A stretch of 64,000 bases of DNA, taken from Gillisella vitis (GTDB taxonomy: Bacteria > Pseudomonadota > Alphaproteobacteria > Rhizobiales > Rhizobiaceae). The notes beneath the pieces were generated by a model. The model saw only the letters and a list, made by a program, of their open reading frames with translations, was not told the DNA's origin and searched no databases. A program made the translations under genes and the position numbers. The stretch lies in assembly GCF_021559775.1 (NCBI RefSeq), contig NZ_CP056047.1, positions 3,596,501 through 3,660,500 on the forward strand, given 5' to 3'. Below, piece by piece: positions 63,151-64,000 of the stretch; position 1 is the first letter of the stretch; the number at the start of each line of letters is the position of its first letter.

Positions 63151-63750
63151 GCGATGGCGTTGACGATGCTGTCTTTATCCTCGAGAGGTTTGAAAATCTC
63201 TCGAGGATAAAGGGGTGCCGAGATCTGAAATCCGGCAGTCTCTCTTCAATGGTCGTTCCTTAAAGCCGCTGTCCCCATCATTTCTCATTTGCAGGAGCTG
63301 ATGCCGATTGGGGCTATCAGGCCTTGGTACTACCGTGACGTTTGACAGACTGTTCAATATTTGTTGACGACATGGAGGCTATCGTTCATTTTTTATTTTG
63401 ACTATGATGGTCGTGTTTTGAGCTCCAAGAGCCGGATATTTCTTAAGGCCAGCTGTAAGATCTCCTTCCTGTTGACGCCGAGCTGTCATCAGGGAAACGC
63501 AGTCTAATAATAGAAAAATTATTTACTTACAATGAATTGCAGGATTTCTGGAGGCAGCTGATGTCGCACCAAAGCGCAAACGAGACAGGGGGTGAAGCGA
63601 TTTTTATATGAATTAAAATAATTATTCGGCATTTCAATTTTTGCGTGTTAAATTTCAAGAGTTAGAAAATTCAAATTTTTTTTATTTTACATTGGCATCT
63701 CCGCTCCACACGTTTCGGGCGCATGGAACGGAAAAAAGGAGATTGATTTA
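63151..63750. other. Intergenic region between aminopeptidase and YceI genes
   Basis: A 600-base stretch. Besides the hairpin at 63173-63212 it holds AT-rich sequence (63500-63690) with no credible open frame. The largest minus-strand frame (63175-63357) lacks a ribosome site and overlaps the hairpin. The YceI-gene promoter should lie in the AT-rich half. Confidence 0.5.
63173..63212. repeat. Strong hairpin after the aminopeptidase gene
   Basis: Perfect 14-base arms CTTTATCCTCGAGA and TCTCGAGGATAAAG enclose a 12-base loop, 23 bases after the stop. GGGGTG follows rather than T, so a classical terminator is doubtful; a stabilising hairpin or repeat is more likely. Confidence 0.75.
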
Positions 63751-64000
63751 ATGAATTTTAATGTGAGAAAAATCGTTATAAATTCAGCATTTATAGGAAT
63801 GGCAACGGGCTTTGGCGGCCTGACAATTGGCGGCGTGGCAACGGCTTCGGCGCAGGATGCCCAGACGGCCCCACCCGCCGGGGTCTATAAACTGGATCCG
63901 ACCCATGCGAACCTGACATGGACGGTCAAGCACAATACGATTTCCAACTACACCGCTCGCTTTGGCAAGCTGGAAGCCACGCTTTCTCTCGACCCAGCGA
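63751..64000 (+). CDS. YceI-family periplasmic protein, 3' end missing
   Basis: The first 83 codons of a protein with a signal peptide ending near VATASAQ. The following PAGVYKLDPTHANLTWTVKH and SNYTARFGKLEATLSLDP match the start of the lipocalin-like YceI family, which binds isoprenoid-type ligands and is often stress-induced. AAAGGA lies upstream of the ATG. The rest lies beyond the window. Confidence 0.9.
   Translation, partial: MNFNVRKIVINSAFIGMATGFGGLTIGGVATASAQDAQTAPPAGVYKLDPTHANLTWTVKHNTISNYTARFGKLEATLSLDPA

Noticed and set aside
63175..63357. 60-codon minus-strand frame after the aminopeptidase gene
   Set aside because: It has no ribosome site, overlaps a strong hairpin and resembles no family.

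Overview
The window looks like a chromosomal segment of a Rhizobiaceae member close to Agrobacterium/Allorhizobium. The basis is a Tad/Flp pilus locus in the order of the agrobacterial ctp cluster, a BA14K-family protein, a YejABEF importer, several families of rhizobial-type intergenic palindromic repeats, and GC-rich alphaproteobacterial coding style. No transposase, integrase, prophage, CRISPR array or rRNA was seen. The segment reads as ordinary core chromosome interspersed with small dispersed repeats.

Layout. 1-3.7 kb: the 3' part of pheT, a BA14K-like secreted protein preceded by four perfect 14-bp tandem repeats, tRNA-Leu(CAG) and a small exported protein. 3.9-15.5 kb: the Tad pilus machine on the minus strand (two Flp pilins, cpaA, cpaB, cpaC, cpaD, cpaE, cpaF, tadB, tadC), with a stand-alone CpaC N-domain protein and two TadE-type pseudopilins divergent from it. 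15.7-20 kb: deoB, add, upp, an aspartic protease and a LysE-type exporter. 20-26.2 kb, minus strand: gpmA, dapB, an MsbA-like exporter, glk, mgsA, mepA. 26.4-33.7 kb: the yejABEF oligopeptide/microcin-C-type importer, a GhrA-like reductase and a small membrane protein. 33.9-38 kb: pncB, an unrecognised gene, a divergent oxidoreductase/MarR pair, tRNA-Ser(GGA) and a small membrane protein.

38-46.7 kb is a nucleoside uptake and catabolism operon: a BMP-family binding protein, an ATPase, two permeases, cdd, punA, deoC and deoA. With deoB, add and upp at 15.7-18.6 kb it forms a nearly complete route from imported nucleosides to bases and central carbon intermediates.

47-60.5 kb is a complete carbon-phosphorus lyase locus: divergent phnF, then phnGHIJKL, a hexapeptide acyltransferase, phnC, phnD, phnE1, phnE2, a DUF1045 protein, phnM and phnN. 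The divergent phnF/phnG gap holds a Pho-box-like sequence and a 20-bp palindrome suited to PhnF. A second Pho-box-like sequence precedes phnC. No phnP is present. The DUF1045 protein carries two H-x-T motifs of the 2H phosphoesterase type directly before phnM-phnN and is the best candidate here for an under-described step. A 29-codon antisense reading frame with a good ribosome site lies between phnI and phnJ.

60.6-64 kb: a TadD-like TPR lipoprotein far from the Tad locus, an M17 aminopeptidase and the start of a YceI-family protein.

A roughly 105-bp repeat occurs twice nearly intact (20.04 and 52.6 kb) and twice as diverged copies (26.2 and 60.5 kb). It supplies the last 13 codons of phnL and the stop codon of gpmA.
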